Part shown: positions 50,960-64,000 of the stretch, in pieces
Numbering within the stretch: the stretch's first letter is position 1
Layout: each line of letters starts with the position of its first letter
Origin: Symsagittifera roscoffensis
Taxonomy: Eukaryota; Xenacoelomorpha; Acoela; Convolutidae
DNA length: 64,000 bases
NCBI RefSeq assembly: GCF_963678635.1
Contig: NC_087068.1
Span: 8,498,027 to 8,562,026, forward strand
Direction of reading: 5' to 3'
Position numbers and translations under genes: made by a program
The notes under the pieces: model-generated
What the model was told of the DNA's origin: nothing
The model's input: the letters and a program-made list of their open reading frames with translations, nothing else
Database searches by the model: none

Positions 50960-53900
50960 TGAAGAAACATTGAGCAATGACTTTAGACATGAAATTAACG
51001 ATTTACTAATCGGAGTTTCTAAATGACGATGATCTCGAAAGTACAGCAAACTGGGATGGTTGTGATTTGAAAGAAGAGTGCTCATTTGAAAAGGAGAAGC
51101 AAAAAGGCAAGTTCCGGTCAGGGTGCCATGTGCTGAAATGGACTTTGTAGCAGGGATTCAACGTGCCGATTTCTTCGTTTGATCAATGAAACTAAGAAAC
51201 TTTTAAGACAAGACGAGAGAACATTCTCACAGACGTTTGAACAAAAGTGTCCAAAAGAGTCCAAAATTCTAACATGCGTGCCCTTCACCCTACAACTGAA
51301 GACAGCCAAAAGAAAGTCCGATTGGACGCTTTCACGACAAAAAAGTACACTTGATCGAGGAGGACAAGTATGACAACGTCTCTGGTTACATTTGCAATGG
51401 GTATGAAGAAAATTTACGTATATGAACGCCCTATAGTCTAGAGCATTACAATAAAAATTTTCGAATACTTTCAACTCACTTCATAACTTAATCACTCTGA
51501 TTGCCTGTTTCAATATACTGTCATTAATTAGAACTTAGTGCCTTCTGGCATTCCACAAAGTGAAAGCCCCCATTTTTGTGGTTTCTTGGAAACAATTCAT
51601 TTTAACGGTAAAATACCCAAATAATAAAAAAAAATCAGCAATAAAACACTCCCACATTAAATCGAGAATTATTCGATAACTGTATTCCACTTCAAAAACA
51701 ACCAATCACTGTGCTTTTGAAAGAGACCTCGAAAACCAGACCTTAAATACGGTAGATATGTCAACTGTTTTGTTATGAAGCAAGTAACAATCCTTTTACA
51801 CTGAAGTAATTGACGAAAACCTTATGAAGAAACACAGAGCTGTTAATGATTTAAGACAAGAAATTGACGAGCAAGTGCTCGGAGTTTGTAAATGAAGATG
51901 ATCTTGGAAGCAAAACAAACTGTGGTGCTTGTGATTTGAAAAAAGTTCTTTTTTAAACAAAACAGACTAAAACGCAAATTCCAGTCACGGTTCCATGTGT
52001 TGAAATGGAGTGTATTAGGTATTCAATGTGACGATTTCTTCGTTCGATATAAGAAACGAAGAAGTTTTTTTAAACAAGACGTGAAAACATTCTCACAGAC
52101 GTTTGGACAAAAGTGTCCAGTAGAGTCCAAAATTCTAAGATGCGTGCCCTCCACCCTACAAGCTGAAGACAAATAAAACGGAAGGCCGATTTCTGAAAAG
52201 GCACATGAAAAAATTAAAGACGATGAATGCCGGTATTTTTTGCCGATTTGACGCTTTCACAACAAAAAAGTACACTTGATTTAGAAGGACAAGTGATGAC
52301 AACATCTCTAGTTGCATTTGCAATGGATATGAAGAAAATTTACGTATATAAACGCCCTATAGTCTAGAGCATTACATAATCATGTTTTTTTTTGAAATAG
52401 TTTTATTTCATTTCTTAATTTAATCACTACTGATTGCCTGTTTCAATATGCTATAATTAATTAGATCTTAAAGCCTTCTGGCATTCCACAAAGTGAAAGC
52501 CCCCATTTTTCTGGTTTCTTGGAAACAGTTCATTTTAACGGTAAAATACCCAAACAAAAAAAATCAGCAATAAAACACTCCCACTTTAAATCGAGAATTA
52601 TTCGATAACTGTATTCCACTTCAAAAACAACCAATCACTGTGCTTTTGAAAGAGACCTCGAAAACCAGACCTTAAATATGGTAGATATGTCAACTGTTTT
52701 GTTATGAAGCAAGTAACAATCCTTTTACGCTGAAGTAATTGACGAAAACCTTATGAAGAAACACAGGGCTGTTAATGATTTAAGACAAGAAATTGACGAG
52801 CAACTGCTCGGAGTTTGTAAATGAAGATGATCTTGGAAGCAAAACAAACTGTGGTGCTTGTGATTTGAAAAAGTTCTTTTTTAAACAAAACAGACTAAAA
52901 CGCAAATTCCAGTCAGGGTTCCATGTGTTGAAATGGAGTTTGTATTAGGTATTCAATGTGACGATTTCTTCGTTCGATACAAGAAACGAAGAAATTTTTT
53001 AAACAAGACGTGAAAACATTCTCACAGACGTTTGGACAAAAAGGTCCAGTTGAGTCCAAAATTCTAAGATGCGTGCCCTCCCCCCTACAAGCTGAAGACA
53101 AATGAAACGGAAGGCCGATTGCTGAAAAGGCACATGAAAAAATTAAAGACGATGAATGCCGGTTTTTTTTGCCGATTTGACGCTTTCACAACAAAAAAGT
53201 ACACTTGATTTAGAAGGACAAGTGATGACAACATCTCTAGTTGCATTTGCAATGGATATGAAGAAAATTTACGTATATAAACGCCCTATAGTCTAGAGCA
53301 TTACATAATCATGTTTTTTTTTGAAATAGTTTTATTTCAATTCTTAATTTAATCACTACTGATTGCCTGTTTCAATATGCTGTAATTAATTAGATCTTAA
53401 AGCCTTCTGGCATTCTACAAAGTGAAAGCCCCCATTTTTGGTGGTTTCTTGAAAACAGTTCATTTTAACGTTAAAATACCCAAATATTTGAAAAAATCAA
53501 CAAGATACCCAACTACAATAGCAAAGCATCATCTAGACAGCTAAGCTAACATGAATCAGATAGGAATTCACATTGCAGCACGGGTATGAACGCGAAACTA
53601 GTACTATGGGACGACTTTGTGTTCAAAAATAGCAGTGAAAACACTCCAGCTTTAAATCGAGAATTATTCGATGACTGTGTTCCACCTCAAAAACAGAACC
53701 AATCACTGTGCTTTTTTCAGACACCTCATAAACCAGACTTTGAATTATGGTAGATTTGTCTTGTGTTTTAAAATGGAACAAGTAACAATCCGTTCACGCT
53801 GAAGTAATTGACAAAAATCTGATGAATAAACACAGAGCTGTTACTGATTTAAGACAAGAAATGGACTAGGAACTGTTCGGAGTTTCTAAATGACGATAAT

Positions 53901-56900
53901 CTTGAAAGCAAAACAAACTGTGGTGATCATGATTTGAAAAAAAAAATCCTTTTTTAACAAAACAGACAAAAAATCAAAATCCAGTCAGGGTTCCATGTGT
54001 TGAAATGGAGTTTGTATTATGTTTTCAATGTGACGATTTCTTCGTTTGATACATAAAACGAGGAAATTTTTCGGACAAGACGTTAGAACATTCTCACAGA
54101 CGCTTGGACGATTTTAATATGAAGCAAGTAACAAACCTTTCACGCTGATGTAATTGACGAAAACCTTATGAAGAAACACAGAGCTGTTAATGATTTAAGA
54201 CAAGAAATTGACGAACAATTGCTCGGAGTTTGTAAATGAAGATGATCTTGGAAGCAAAACAAACTGTGGTGCTTGTGATTTGAAAAAAGTTCTTTTTTAT
54301 ACAAAACAGACTAAAACGCAAATTCCAGTCAGGGTTCCATGTGTTGAAATGGAGTTTGTATTAGGTATTCAATGTGACGATTTCTTCGTTCGATACAAGA
54401 AACGAAGAAATTTTTTAAACAAGACGTGAAAACATTCTCACAGACGTTTGGATAAAAGTGTCCAGTTGAATCCAAAATTCTAAGATGTGTGCCCTCCACC
54501 CTACAAGCTGAAGACAAATGAAACGGAAGGCCGATTGCTGAAAAGCCACACGAAAAAATTAAAGACGATGAATGCCGGTATTTTTTGCCGATTTGACGCT
54601 TTCACAACAAAAAAGTACACTTGATTTAGAAGGACAAGTGATGACAACATCTCTAGTTGCATTTGCAATGGGTATGAAGAAAATTTACATATACGAACGC
54701 CCTATAGTCTAGAGCATTACAATCAAAATTTTCGAATACTTTCAACTCACTTCATACCTTAATCACTCCTGATTGCCTGTTTCAATATACTGTCATTAAT
54801 TAGATCTTAGTGCCTTCTGGCATTCCACAAAGTGAAAGCCCCCATTTTTGTGGTTTCTTGGAAACAGTTCATTAGTTCATTTTAACGGTAAAAAACCCAA
54901 AAAAGAAGGAAACACTCCCGTTTTAAATCGAGAATTAATCGATGACTGTGTTCCAAAACCAATCACTGTTTTTTTATAAGAGACCTCGAAAACCAGATTT
55001 CAAAAAATGGTAGATATGTCAACTATTTTAATATGAAGCAAGTAACAAACCTTTCACGCTGATGTAATTGACGAAAACCTTATGAAGAAACACAGAGCTG
55101 TTAATGATTTAAGACAAGAATTTGACGAACAACTGCTCGGAGTTTGTAAAAGACGATGATCTCGAAAGCAAAACAAACTGTGGTTAATATAAACAAAATA
55201 AACAAACAGAATAAAACGCAAATTTCAGTAAGGGTTCCATGTGTCGAAATCGAGTTTGTATTAGGTACTCAATGCGCAGATTTCTTCGTTCGAGACATGA
55301 ACAAAGGAAATTTTTAGAAAAGACGTGAAAACATTCTCACAGACGTTTGGACAAGAGTGTCAAGTAGAGTCCAAAATTCTAACATGCCCTCCACCCTACA
55401 ATCTGAAACAAATGAAACTGAAGGCCGATTGCTGAAAGTGCACATGGAAACAATTGAAGACGATGAATGCCGGTACCATTTGCCGACTTGACGCTTCCGC
55501 AACAAAAAAGAACACTTGATTGAGGAGGACAAGTGATGACAACGTCGCTACTTGCATTTGCAATGGGTATGCATAAAATTTACGTATAGGAACGCCCTAT
55601 AGCTTATAGCATTACAAAATCATATTTTTGGAAATCTTCTAATTCACTTCTTAATTCAATTACTCCTGATTGCCTTTTTTAATTTACTGTCATTACTTGA
55701 TCTTAAAACTTCTGGCCTTCCACAAAGTGAATGCCCCCATTTTTGGTGGTTTCTTGGAAACAGTTCATTTTAACGGTTAAATACCCAAACAAAAAAAATC
55801 AGCAATAAAACACTCCCACTTTAAATCGAGAATTATTCGATAACTGTATTCCACTTCAAAAACAACCAATCACTGTGCTTTTGAAAGAGACCTCGAAAAC
55901 CAGACCTTAAATATGGTAGATATGTCAACTGTTTTGTTATGAAGCAAGTAACAATCCTTCTACACAGAAGTAATTGACGAAAACCTTATGAAGAAACACA
56001 GAGCTGTTAATGATTTAAGACAAGAAATTGACGAGCAACTGCTCGGAGTTTGTAAAAGACGATGATCTCGAAAGCAAAACAAACTGTGGTAAATTAACAA
56101 AATAAACAAACAGACTAAAACGCAAATTTCAGTAAGGAATCCATGTGTTGAAATTGAGTTTGTATTAGGTACTCAATGCGCAGATTTCTTCGTTCGAGAC
56201 ATGAACAAAGGAAATTTTTAGAAAAGACGTGAAAACATTCTCACAGACGTTTGGACAAGAGTGTCAAGTGGAGTCCAAAATTCTAACATGCCCTCCACCC
56301 TACAATCTGAAACAAATGAAACTGAAGGCCGATTGCTGAAAGTGCACATGGAAACAATTGAAGACGATGAATGCCGGTACCATTTGCCGACTTGACGCTT
56401 CCGCAACAAAAAAGAACACTTGATTGAGGATGACAAGTGATGACAACGTCGCTAGTTGCATTTGCAATGGGTATGCATAAAATTTACGTATAGGAACGCC
56501 CTATAGCCTAGAGCATTACAAAATCATATTTTTGGAAAACTTCTAATTCACTTCTAATTCAATTACTCCTGATTGCCTTTTTTAATTTACTGTCATTGCT
56601 TGGATCTTAAAATTTCTGGCCTTCCACAAAGTGAATGCCCCCATTTTTGGTGGTTTCTTGGAAACAGTTCATTTTAACGGTTAAATACCCAAACAAAAAA
56701 ATCAGCAATAAAACACTCCCACTTAAAATCGAGAATTATTCGATAATTGTATTCCACTTCAAAAACAACCAATCACTGTGCTTTTGAAAGAGACCTCGAA
56801 AACCAGACCTTAAATATGGTAGATATGTCAACTGTTTTGTTATGAAGCAAGTAACAATCCTTCTACACAGAAGTAATTGACGAAAACCTTATGAAGAAAC

Positions 56901-59231
56901 ACAGAGCTGTTAATGATTTAAGACAAGAAATTGACGAGCAACTGCTCGGAGTTTGTAAATGAAGATGATCTTGGAAGCAAAACAAACTGTGGTGCTTGTG
57001 ATTTGAAAAAAGTTCTTTTTTACACAAAACAGACTAAAACACAAATTCCAGTGAGGGTTCCATGTGTTGAAATGGAGTTTGTATTAGGTATTCAATGTGA
57101 CGATTTCTTCGTTCGATACAAACGAAGAAATTTTTTAAACAAGACGTGAAAACATTCTCACAGACGTTTGGACAAAAGTGTCCAGTTGAGTCCAAAATTC
57201 TAAGATGCGTGCCCTCCACCCTACAAGCTGAAGACAAATGAAACGGAAGGCCGATTGCTGAAAAGGCACACCAAAAAATTAAAGACGATGAATGCCGGTA
57301 TTTTTTGCCGATTTGACGCTTTCACAACAAAAAAGTACACTTGATTTAGAAGGACAAGTGATGACAACATCTCTAGTTGCATTTGCAATGGGCATGAAGA
57401 AAAATTACATATATGAACGCCCTATAGTCTAGAGCATTACAAACAAAATTTTCGAATACTTTCAACTCACTTCATAACTTAATCACTCCTGATTGCCTGT
57501 TTCAATATACTGTCATCAATTAGATCTTAGTGCCTTCTGGCATTCCACAAAGTGAAAGCCCCCATTTTTGTTGTTTCTTGGAAACAGTTCATTAGTTCAT
57601 TTTAACGGTAAAAAACCCAAAAAAGAAGGAAACACTCCCGTTTTAAATCGAGAATTAATCGATGACTGTGTCCCAAAACCAATCACTGTACTTTTATAAG
57701 AGACCTCGAAAACCAGATTTCAAAAAATGGTAGATATGTCAACAATTTTAATATGAAGCAAGTAACAAACCTTTCACGCTGATGTAATTGACAAAAACCT
57801 TATGAAACACAGAGCTGTTAATGATTGAAGACAAGAAATTGACGAACAACTGCTCGGAGTTTGTAAAAGACGATGATCTCGAAAGCAAAATAAATTGTGG
57901 TAACTAAACAAAATAAACAAACAGACTAAAACGCAAATTTCAGTAAGGGTTCCATGTGTTGAAATCGAGTTTGTATTAAGTACTGAATGCGCAGATTTCT
58001 TCGTTCGATACATGAACAAAGGAAATTTTTAGACAAGACGTGAAAACATTCTCACAGACGTTTGGACAAGAGTGTCAAGTAGAGTCCAAAATTCTAACAT
58101 GCCCTCCACCCTACAATCTGAAACAAATGAAACTGAAGGCCGATTGCTGAAAGTGCACATGGAAACAATTGAAGACGATGAATGCCGGTACCATTTGCCG
58201 ACTTGACGCTTCCGCAACAAAAAAGAACACTTGATTGAGGAGGACAAGTGATGACAACGTCGCTAGTTGCATTTGCAATGGGTATGCATAAAATTTACGT
58301 ATAGGAACGCCCTATAGCCTAGAGCATTACAAAATCATATTTTTGGAAAACTTCTAATTCACTTCTTAATTCAATTACTCCTGATTGCCTTTTTTAATTT
58401 ACTGTCATTAATTGGATCTTAAAATTTCTGGCCTTCCACAAAGTGAATGCCCCCATTTTTTGGTGGTTTCTTGGAAACAGTTCATTTTAACGGTTAAAAA
58501 CCCAAACAAAAATAATCAGCAATAAAACACTCCCACTTTAAATCGAGAATTATTCGATAACTGTATTCCACTTCAAAAACAACCAATCACTGTGCTTTTG
58601 AAAGAGACCTCGAAAACCAGACCTTAAATATGATAGATATGTCAACTGTTTTGTTATGAAGCAAGTAACAATCCTTTTACTCAGAGGTAATTGACGAAAA
58701 CCTTATGAAGAAACACAGGGCTGTTAATGATTTAAGACAAGAAATTGACGAGCAACTGCTCGGAGTTTGTAAATGAAGATGATCTTGGAAGCTAAACAAA
58801 CTGTGGTGCTTGTGATTTGAAAAAGTTCTTTTTTAAACAAAACAGAATAAAACGCAAATTCCAGTCAGGGTTCCATGTGTTGAAATGGAGTTTGTATTAG
58901 GTATTCAATGTGACGATTTCTTCGTTCGATACAAACGAAGAAATTTTTTAAACAAGACGTGGAAACATTCTCACAGACGTTTGGATAAAAGTGTCCAGTT
59001 GAGTCCAAAATTCTAAGATGCGTGCCCTCCACCCTACAAGCTGAAGACAAATGAAACGGAAGGCCGATTGCTGAAAAGGCACATGAAAAAATTAAAGACG
59101 ATGAATGCCGGTATTTTTTGCCGATTTGACGCTTTCGCAACAAAAAAGTACACTTGATTTAGAAGGACAAGTGATGACAACATCTCTAGTTGCATTTGCA
59201 ATGGGTATGAAGAAAATTTACATATATGAAC

Positions 59232-61151
59232 GCCCTATAGTCTAGAGCATTACAATCAAAATTTTCGAATACTTTCAACTCACTTCATAACTTAATCACT
59301 CCTGATTGCCTGTTTCAATATACTGTCATTAATTAGATCTTAGTGCCTTCTGGCATTCCACAAAATGAAAGCCCCCATTTTTGTGGTTTCTTGGAAACAG
59401 TTCATTAGTTCATTTTAACGGTAAAAAACCCAAAAAAGAAGGAAACACTCCCGTTTTAAACCGAGAATTAATCGATGACTGTGTTCCAAAACCAATCACT
59501 GTACTTTTATAAGAGACCTCGAAAACCAGATTTCAAAAAATGGTAGATATGTCAACTATTTTAATATGAAGCAAGTAACAAGCCTTTCACGCTGATGTAA
59601 TTGACGAAAACCTTATGAAGAAACACAGAGCTGTTAATGATTTAAGACAAGAAAGTGACGAACAACTGCTCGGAGTTTGTAAATGACGATGATCTCGAAA
59701 GCAAAACAAACTGTGGTAATTAAACAAAATAAACAAACAGAATAAAACGCAAATTTCAGTAAGGGTTCCATGTGTTGAGATCGAGTTTGTATTAGGTACT
59801 CAATGCGCAGATTTCTTCGTTCGATACATGAACAAAAGAAATTTTTAGACAAGACGTGAAAACATTCTCACAGACGTTTGGACAAAAGTGTCAAGTAGAG
59901 TCCAAAATTCTAACATGCCCTCCACCCTACAATCTGAAAACAAATGAAACTGAAGGCCGATTGCTGAAAGTGCACATGGAAACAATTGAAGACGATGAAG
60001 GCCGGTACCTTCCGCAACAAAAAGAACACTTGATTGAGGAGGACAAGTGATGACAACGTCGCTAGTTGCATTTGCAATGGGTATGCGTAAAATTTACGTA
60101 TAGGAACGCCCTATAGCCTAGAGCATTACAAAATCATATTTTTGGAAAACTTCTAATTCACTTCTTAATTCAATTACTCCTGATTGCCTTTTTTAATTTA
60201 CTGTCATTAATTGGATCTTAAAATTTCTGGCCTTCCACAAAGTGAATGCCCCCATTTTTGGTGGTTTCTTGGAAACAGTTCATTTTAACGGTTAAACACC
60301 CAAAAAAAAAATCAGCAAGATGCCCTAACTAAAAGCAAAGCATCATCTAGACAGCTAAGTTACCTTGAATCAGATGCGAAATCACATTGCAGCACAGGCA
60401 TGAACAAGAAACTAGTAATATAGGACGATTTTGTGTTCAAAAAAGCAGGGAAAACACTTCAGCTTCAAATCGAGAAATATTCGATGACAAAGTTTCACCT
60501 CAAAAACAACCAAGCACTTCTTTCAGAGACCTCGAAAAACAGACTTTAAAATATGATAGATATGTCATCTACTTTGTTCTGAAACAAGTAACAACCCGTT
60601 CACGCTGAAAAAGTTGACGAAAACCATATGAGAAACACAGCTGTTAATGATTTAAGACATGAAATTGAAAACGAACTGCTCGGAGTTTGTAAATGACGAT
60701 GATCTCGAACTCAAACAAACTGTGGTGCTTGTGATTTAAAAGAGTCCTTTTTTAACTAAAACAGACAAAAACGCAAACTCCAGTCAGGGTTCCATGTGTT
60801 TAAAGAAATATGTTAGGTATTCAATGTGACGATTTCATCGCTCGATACATGAAACCAGGAAATTTTCTTGCCAAGACGTGAAAACATTCTCAGACGTTTG
60901 GACAAGAGTGTCCAGTAGAGTCCAAAATTCTCTAACCTGCGTGCCCTTCACCCTACGACCTGAAGACGAATGAAACTGAAGGCCGATTGCTGAAAGTGCA
61001 CATGGAAACAATTGAAGACGATGAATGCCGGTACCATTTGCCGACTTGACGCTTCCGCAACAAAAAAGAACACTTGATTGAGGAGGACAAGTGATGACAA
61101 CGTCGCTAGTTGCATTTGCAATGGGTATGAAGAAAATTTACATATATGAAC
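59232..61151. repeat. Higher-order unit, copy 1 (shifted by about 2.83 kb)
   Basis: The monomers between anchors 59231 and 61151 match those between 62062 and 63981 nearly base for base: open frames at 59634, 59856 and 60387 reappear unchanged at 62465, 62687 and 63217 (shifts 2831, 2831, 2830). The intervening monomer 61152-62062 is a hybrid of neighbours. Copying of a multi-monomer block is therefore recent. Confidence 0.9.
59856..60050 (+). pseudogene. Coding-like remnant within monomer (identical at 62687)
   Basis: 64 codons: MKTFSQTFGQKCQVESKILT, CPPPYNLKTNETEGRLLKVH, METIEDDEGRYLPQQKEHLI, EEDK. The pattern C..YNLKTNETEGRLLKVH resembles a C2H2 finger that lost one Cys and one His. Other monomers have CRYHLPT and a stop before RFRNKKEHL. 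The same frame recurs at 62687-62881 because the 2.83-kb block is duplicated. No intact gene is seen. Confidence 0.35.
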
Positions 61152-62062
61152 GCCCTATAGTCTAGAGCATTACAATCAAAATTTTCGAATACTTTCAACT
61201 CACTTCATAACTTAATCACTCCTGATTGCCTGTTTCAATATACTGTCATTAATTAGATCTTAGTGCCTTCTGGCATTCCACAAAATGAAAGCCCCCATTT
61301 TTGTGGTTTCTTGGAAACAGTTCATTAGTTCATTTTAACGGTAAAAAACCCAAAAAAGAAGGAAACACTCCCGTTTTAAACCGAGAATTAATCGATGACT
61401 GTGTTCCAAAACCAATCACTGTACTTGTATAAGAGACCTCGAAAACCAGATTTCAAAAAATGGTAGATATGTCAACTATTTTAATATGAAGCAAGTAACA
61501 AGCCTTTCACGCTGATGTAATTGACGAAAACCTTATGAAGAAACACAGAGCTGTTAATGATTTAAGACAAGAAAGTGACGAACAACTGCTCGGAGTTTGT
61601 AAATGACGATGATCTCGAAAGCAAAACAAACTGTGGTGCTTGTGATTTAAAAGAGTCCTTTTTTAACTAAAACAGACAAAAACGCAAACTCCAGTCAGGG
61701 TTCCATGTGTTTAAAGAAATATGTTAGGTATTCAATGTGACGATTTCATCGCTCGATACATGAAACCAGGAAATTTTCTTGCCAAGACGTGAAAACATTC
61801 TCAGACGTTTGGACAAGAGTGTCCAGTAGAGTCCAAAATTCTCTAACCTGCGTGCCCTTCACCCTACGACCTGAAGACGAATGAAACTGAAGGCCGATTG
61901 CTGAAAGTGCACATGGAAACAATTGAAGACGATGAATGCCGGTACCATTTGCCGACTTGACGCTTCCGCAACAAAAAAGAACACTTGATTGAGGAGGACA
62001 AGTGATGACAACGTCGCTAGTTGCATTTGCAATGGGTATGAAGAAAATTTACATATATGAAC

Positions 62063-63981
62063 GCCCTATAGTCTAGAGCATTACAATCAAAATTTTCGAA
62101 TACTTTCAACTCACTTCATAACTTAATCACTCCTGATTGCCTGTTTCAATATACTGTCATTAATTAGATCTTAGTGCCTTCTGGCATTCCACAAAATGAA
62201 AGCCCCCATTTTTGTGGTTTCTTGGAAACAGTTCATTAGTTCATTTTAACGGTAAAAAACCCAAAAAAGAAGGAAACACTCCCGTTTTAAACCGAGAATT
62301 AATCGATGACTGTGTTCCAAAACCAATCACTGTACTTTTATAAGAGACCTCGAAAACCAGATTTCAAAAAATGGTAGATATGTCAACTATTTTAATATGA
62401 AGCAAGTAACAAGCCTTTCACGCTGATGTAATTGACGAAAACCTTATGAAGAAACACAGAGCTGTTAATGATTTAAGACAAGAAAGTGACGAACAACTGC
62501 TCGGAGTTTGTAAATGACGATGATCTCGAAAGCAAAACAAACTGTGGTAATTAAACAAAATAAACAAACAGAATAAAACGCAAATTTCAGTAAGGGTTCC
62601 ATGTGTTGAGATCGAGTTTGTATTAGGTACTCAATGCGCAGATTTCTTCGTTCGATACATGAACAAAAGAAATTTTTAGACAAGACGTGAAAACATTCTC
62701 ACAGACGTTTGGACAAAAGTGTCAAGTAGAGTCCAAAATTCTAACATGCCCTCCACCCTACAATCTGAAAACAAATGAAACTGAAGGCCGATTGCTGAAA
62801 GTGCACATGGAAACAATTGAAGACGATGAAGGCCGGTACCTTCCGCAACAAAAAGAACACTTGATTGAGGAGGACAAGTGATGACAACGTCGCTAGTTGC
62901 ATTTGCAATGGGTATGCATAAAATTTACGTATAGGAACGCCCTATAGCCTAGAGCATTACAAAATCATATTTTTGGAAAACTTCTAATTCACTTCTTAAT
63001 TCAATTACTCCTGATTGCCTTTTTTAATTTACTGTCATTAATTGGATCTTAAAATTTCTGGCCTTCCACAAAGTGAATGCCCCCATTTTTGGTGGTTTCT
63101 TGGAAACAGTTCATTTTAACGGTTAAACACCCAAAAAAAAATCAGCAAGATGCCCTAACTAAAAACAAAGCATCATCTAGACAGCTAAGTTACCTTGAAT
63201 CAGATGCGAAATCACATTGCAGCACAGGCATGAACAAGAAACTAGTAATATAGGACGATTTTGTGTTCAAAAAAGCAGGGAAAACACTTCAGCTTCAAAT
63301 CGAGAAATATTCGATGACAAAGTTTCACCTCAAAAACAACCAAGCACTTCTTTCAGAGACCTCGAAAAACAGACTTTAAAATATGATAGATATGTCATCT
63401 ACTTTGTTCTGAAACAAGTAACAACCCGTTCACGCTGAAAAAGTTGACGAAAACCATATGAGAAACACAGCTGTTAATGATTTAAGACATGAAATTGAAA
63501 ACGAACTGCTCGGAGTTTGTAAATGACGATGATCTCGAACTCAAACAAACTGTGGTGCTTGTGATTTAAAAGAGTCCTTTTTTAACTAAAACAGACAAAA
63601 ACGCAAACTCCAGTCAGGGTTCCATGTGTTTAAAGAAATATGTTAGGTATTCAATGTGACGATTTCATCGCTCGATACATGAAACCAGGAAATTTTCTTG
63701 CCAAGACGTGAAAACATTCTCAGACGTTTGGACAAGAGTGTCCAGTAGAGTCCAAAATTCTCTAACCTGCGTGCCCTTCACCCTACGACCTGAAGACGAA
63801 TGAAACTGAAGACCGATTGCTGAAAGGGCACATGGAAAAAATCAAAGACGATGAATTCCGGTATCTTTTGCCGATTTGACGCTTTCACAACATAAAACTA
63901 CACCTGATTGAGGAGGACAAGTGATGACAACGTCTCTAGTTGCATTTGCAGTGAGCATGCAGAAAATTTACCTATAAGAAC
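62063..63981. repeat. Higher-order unit, copy 2
   Basis: Second copy of the 59232-61151 block. After about 63810 it diverges from the first copy (GACCGATTGCTGAAAGGGCA and a different downstream subtype), marking the end of the shared block. Confidence 0.85.
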
Positions 63982-64000
63982 GCTCTATAGTCTACAGCCT

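Larger units (their letters stand above)
50690..64000 (+). repeat. Tandem array of about 0.9-kb monomers
   Basis: The anchor CGCCCTATAG (last copy CGCTCTATAG) recurs at 51427, 52353, 53282, 54698, 55593, 56497, 57418, 58308, 59231, 60107, 61151, 62062, 62938 and 63981. Spacings are 926, 929, 1416, 895, 904, 921, 890, 923, 876, 1044, 911, 876 and 1043; the 1416 interval holds an extra partial monomer. Two subtypes alternate after the anchor: TCTAGAGCATTACAATCAAA and CCTAGAGCATTACAAAATCA. The array runs off the window. Each monomer has plus-strand coding-like pieces broken by stops; antisense frames repeated in many monomers are probably by-products. Confidence 0.95.

Noticed and set aside
51118-62683. 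Recurrent minus-strand 60-118-codon frames in the tandem array
   Set aside because: They recur only because monomers recur; starts and ends shift with single indels. The plus-strand pieces look more gene-like, though also broken.

Overview
This window looks like nuclear DNA of an invertebrate metazoan. It is AT-rich and contains spliced genes with phase-consistent GT-AG exons, a multi-finger C2H2 zinc-finger gene, Ty1/copia and Ty3/gypsy relics, hAT-type and TA-flanked inverted-repeat elements, tRNA-derived SINEs, a 20-bp satellite and a large tandem array. There are no bacterial operons, ribosome binding sites or CRISPR arrays. I cannot name the species or phylum from the sequence.

Region 1 (1-36.3 kb, plus strand) is dominated by one large gene. 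It enters from upstream of the window and ends at a stop at 36293 with AATAAA at 36362. I assembled 20 exons by reading frame, splice sites and phase; they sum to 5,917 nt (1,971 codons plus stop) with no phase conflict. The protein is charged, low-complexity and rich in Glu/Arg/Lys/Ser/Gly, and I do not recognise its family. Its last part is three tandem three-exon cassettes (called C, A and B here) starting near 22.5, 29.1 and 31.4 kb. They are preceded by a duplicated D exon (15.5 and 21.8 kb) and diverged 5' exon groups at 2-3 kb and 7-15 kb. The last exon is a very different His/Tyr/Asp-rich, Lys/Gln-repeat and Cys/Tyr-rich tail.

The introns of this gene hold most of the mobile DNA. There is a 460-bp imperfect palindrome at 1-515 (just upstream of the first visible exon), a 47-copy 20-bp satellite (3.5-4.5 kb), and SINE copies. 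A rearranged copia element (9313-12241) has its pol inverted against its own primer-binding site and gag. An older copia relic lies at 12.4-13.8 kb and a gypsy gag relic at 19.5-20.1 kb. CAGGGGCGGATC elements, one with a perfect 8-bp target duplication, lie near 23-24.5 kb, and a TA-flanked element made largely of ATAATCGATTAT-like palindromes lies at 26.0-26.8 kb.

Region 2 (36.3-43.7 kb) is noncoding between convergent genes. It contains a perfect 47-bp palindrome at 37753 and a 2.1-kb tandem duplication (38943-43158) whose copies differ almost only in homopolymer lengths.

Region 3 (43.7-50.1 kb, minus strand) holds the 3' five exons of a C2H2 zinc-finger gene with five fingers, one split exactly by an intron. 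A long acidic, Gln/Ser-rich tail without fingers follows. The 5' end is outside the assembled exons.

Region 4 (about 50.7-64.0 kb) is a tandem array of about 0.9-kb monomers with at least 14 copies of an anchor motif. It has two alternating subtypes and a nearly identical 2.83-kb trimer repeated at its right end. Each monomer carries broken plus-strand coding-like stretches, some of which resemble decayed C2H2 fingers.
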